Shown here: one piece after another, positions 4,113-5,271 of the stretch
Position numbering within the stretch: the stretch's first letter is position 1
Layout: each line of letters starts with the position of its first letter
Assembly: GCA_001805465.1 (NCBI GenBank)
Contig: MHGH01000015.1
Location: 80,582 to 85,852, forward strand
Reading direction: 5' to 3'
Source: Omnitrophica WOR_2 bacterium RBG_13_41_10
GTDB taxonomy: Bacteria; Omnitrophota; Gorgyraeia; Gygaellales; Profunditerraquicolaceae
Length of the DNA: 5,271 nucleotides
The notes under the pieces: model-generated
The model's input: the letters and a program-made list of their open reading frames with translations, nothing else
Databases searched by the model: none
Told to the model about the DNA's origin: nothing
Made by a program: the position numbers and the translations under genes

Positions 4113-5271
4113 ATGTTCAACGCTATTACAGAGATAGTTGAAGATTTAAAAAACGGCAAAATGGTCATCGTGGTAGATGATGAAGACCGCGAGAATGAAG
4201 GAGACTTGGTGATGGCCGCCTCTTTTGTTAAGCCGCAGGATATAAATTTTATGGCCAAGTACGGCCGCGGGCTTATCTGTATTCCTATGGAAGCCCAAAG
4301 GCTAGAGATAATAGGATTAGAGCCCATGGGTAATAACATTACTTCTTACCGTAAAGACCCCTTTTCTACTTCTTGGATGATCTCTGTTGATGCTGCTTGC
4401 GGCATCACTACCGGTATTTCTGCGTATGACCGCGCCCGCACCATTGAAATCCTGATAAATCCTCAAACCCGGCCAGAAGATTTAATTAAACCAGGGCATA
4501 TTTTTCCTTTAAAGGCAAAAGGGGGGGGAGTTTTAGTGAGGGCCGGACATACGGAAGCCGCGATAGATTTAATGAAATTAGCAAAGCTATATCCTTCCGG
4601 CGTAATATGCGAAATCATGAACGATGATGGAACTATGGCGCGCCTGCCGCAATTATTGGAGTTTTCTAAAAAACATAATCTAAAAGTTTGCAGTATTGCT
4701 TCTCTCATTGAGTACCGCAGGCGTTTTGAAAAATTAGTAGAGAGGGTTAGCGAAACAGTTTTACCTACCGACTGGGGGGTATATCACTTAATTTTGTATA
4801 AGGATTTAATCCAGCATCGGTTCCATATCGCTTTGACCATGGGTAAATGGGATAAGGAAGCGATTTTAGTGAGGGTTCATTCAGAATGTTTAACTGGAGA
4901 CGTCTTCGGGTCATTACGCTGTGATTGCGGCAGGCAATTAAAAAAAGCTATGGAGATTATCGGTAAAGAAAAAAAAGGGGTTATCCTTTATATGAGCCAG
5001 GAGGGCCGTGGCATCGGCCTGGCAGATAAAATACGCGCTTATAATTTACAGGATCAAGGCTTAGATACTATTGAAGCTAATCAGGCCTTAGGACATAAGC
5101 CGGACTTACGCGATTACGGAATAGGTGCGCAGATTTTAGTAGACCTAGAAGTTAGAAACATACGCCTTCTTACCAACAATCCCTGCAAGATTGTAGGTTT
5201 AGAAGGATACGGCTTAAAGGTAAGCGAAAGGGTTCCTTTAGAGATAAAGCCCAACCCTGCTAATTACCGTT
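4113..5271 (+). CDS. ribBA: Bifunctional 3,4-dihydroxy-2-butanone-4-phosphate synthase / GTP cyclohydrolase II (3' end outside window)
   Basis: 386 codons are visible and open to the right edge. RibBA proteins are about 400 residues, so only roughly 15-25 are missing. The N-terminal RibB domain (1-200) makes dihydroxybutanone phosphate from ribulose-5-phosphate. It has the acidic loop VDDEDRENEGD (21-31), YGRGLIC (50-56), SVDAACGITTGISAYDRA (91-108), VRAGHTEAA (142-150) and GVICEIMNDDGTMAR (163-177). The C-terminal RibA domain (about 205 onward) opens GTP for the other branch of riboflavin synthesis. It has zinc ligands C259, C270 and C272 (SECLTGD, RCDCG), QEGRGIGL (296-303), KIRAYNLQDQG (306-316) and D331-L-R333-DYGIGAQ. 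Both active sites look intact, so the fusion should be bifunctional. One difference is KAKGGGVL where KPGG is usual, encoded in an 8-G run. Expression is set by the FMN riboswitch upstream. Confidence 0.96.
   Translation, partial: MFNAITEIVEDLKNGKMVIVVDDEDRENEGDLVMAASFVKPQDINFMAKYGRGLICIPMEAQRLEIIGLEPMGNNITSYRKDPFSTSWMISVDAACGITTGISAYDRARTIEILINPQTRPEDLIKPGHIFPLKAKGGGVLVRAGHTEAAIDLMKLAKLYPSGVICEIMNDDGTMARLPQLLEFSKKHNLKVCSIASLIEYRRRFEKLVERVSETVLPTDWGVYHLILYKDLIQHRFHIALTMGKWDKEAILVRVHSECLTGDVFGSLRCDCGRQLKKAMEIIGKEKKGVILYMSQEGRGIGLADKIRAYNLQDQGLDTIEANQALGHKPDLRDYGIGAQILVDLEVRNIRLLTNNPCKIVGLEGYGLKVSERVPLEIKPNPANYR

Noticed and set aside
3929..4339. A 136-codon open frame on the - strand across the ribBA leader and ribBA 5' end
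   Set aside because: It covers inverted repeats and the strongly conserved RibB N-terminus on the other strand, and its translation shows no family motif.
4463..4708. An 81-codon open frame on the - strand inside ribBA
   Set aside because: It is antisense to conserved RibB motifs, so it is a shadow frame.
1..5271. Mobile elements, CRISPR arrays, tRNA or rRNA genes
   Set aside because: No transposase or integrase motif, regularly spaced repeat, tRNA-like fold or rRNA-like sequence was seen on either strand. The only repeats are the palindromes at 3936-4096.

Overview
This is an ordinary housekeeping stretch of an AT-rich bacterial genome. It has lysine- and isoleucine-rich proteins, short or overlapping gene junctions and mixed Shine-Dalgarno quality. 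The rodZ-rimO-pgsA-pgpA order, with a stand-alone CinA C-terminal protein and thpR next to it, resembles uncultured lineages such as Omnitrophota (former OP3) and relatives. That placement is inference from gene order and codon feel, not from a marker gene.

Layout. Positions 2-2686 (+ strand) hold a tightly packed operon: the 3' end of a rodZ-like gene, then rimO (ribosomal protein S12 methylthiotransferase), pgsA and pgpA. PgsA and PgpA catalyse consecutive steps of phosphatidylglycerol synthesis: CDP-diacylglycerol to PG-phosphate to PG. On the - strand, converging on pgpA with a 40-nt coding overlap, are pncC (CinA C-terminal type NMN amidohydrolase) followed by thpR (2H-family RNA 2',3'-cyclic phosphodiesterase). 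The right end (+ strand) is riboflavin control: a promoter, an FMN riboswitch (RFN element), an intrinsic terminator, about 180 nt of leader with three hairpin-forming inverted repeats, and ribBA, which runs off the window just before its C-terminus.

How it works together. The non-coding 3696-4112 region is the most informative part. Two good sigma70-type promoters point in opposite directions and share one -35 element (TTGACAA, 3727-3733): one reads left into pncC with a predicted leader of only about 3 nt, and the other reads right straight into the riboswitch. The switch mechanism can be read from the sequence. The 5' strand of aptamer stem P1 (3765-3773) can pair with its own 3' strand when FMN is bound. 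Alternatively, 3766-3776 can pair with the 5' half of the terminator hairpin (3905-3915), because gaagattg occurs in both places. Beyond the terminator are three palindromes, two of which share the same arm sequences and look like diverged copies of a small palindromic repeat.

I found no mobile element gene, CRISPR array, tRNA or rRNA, and no coding gene of unknown family. The interest lies in the regulatory architecture, a probable local inversion of the pncC-thpR pair, and a few unusual motif residues.
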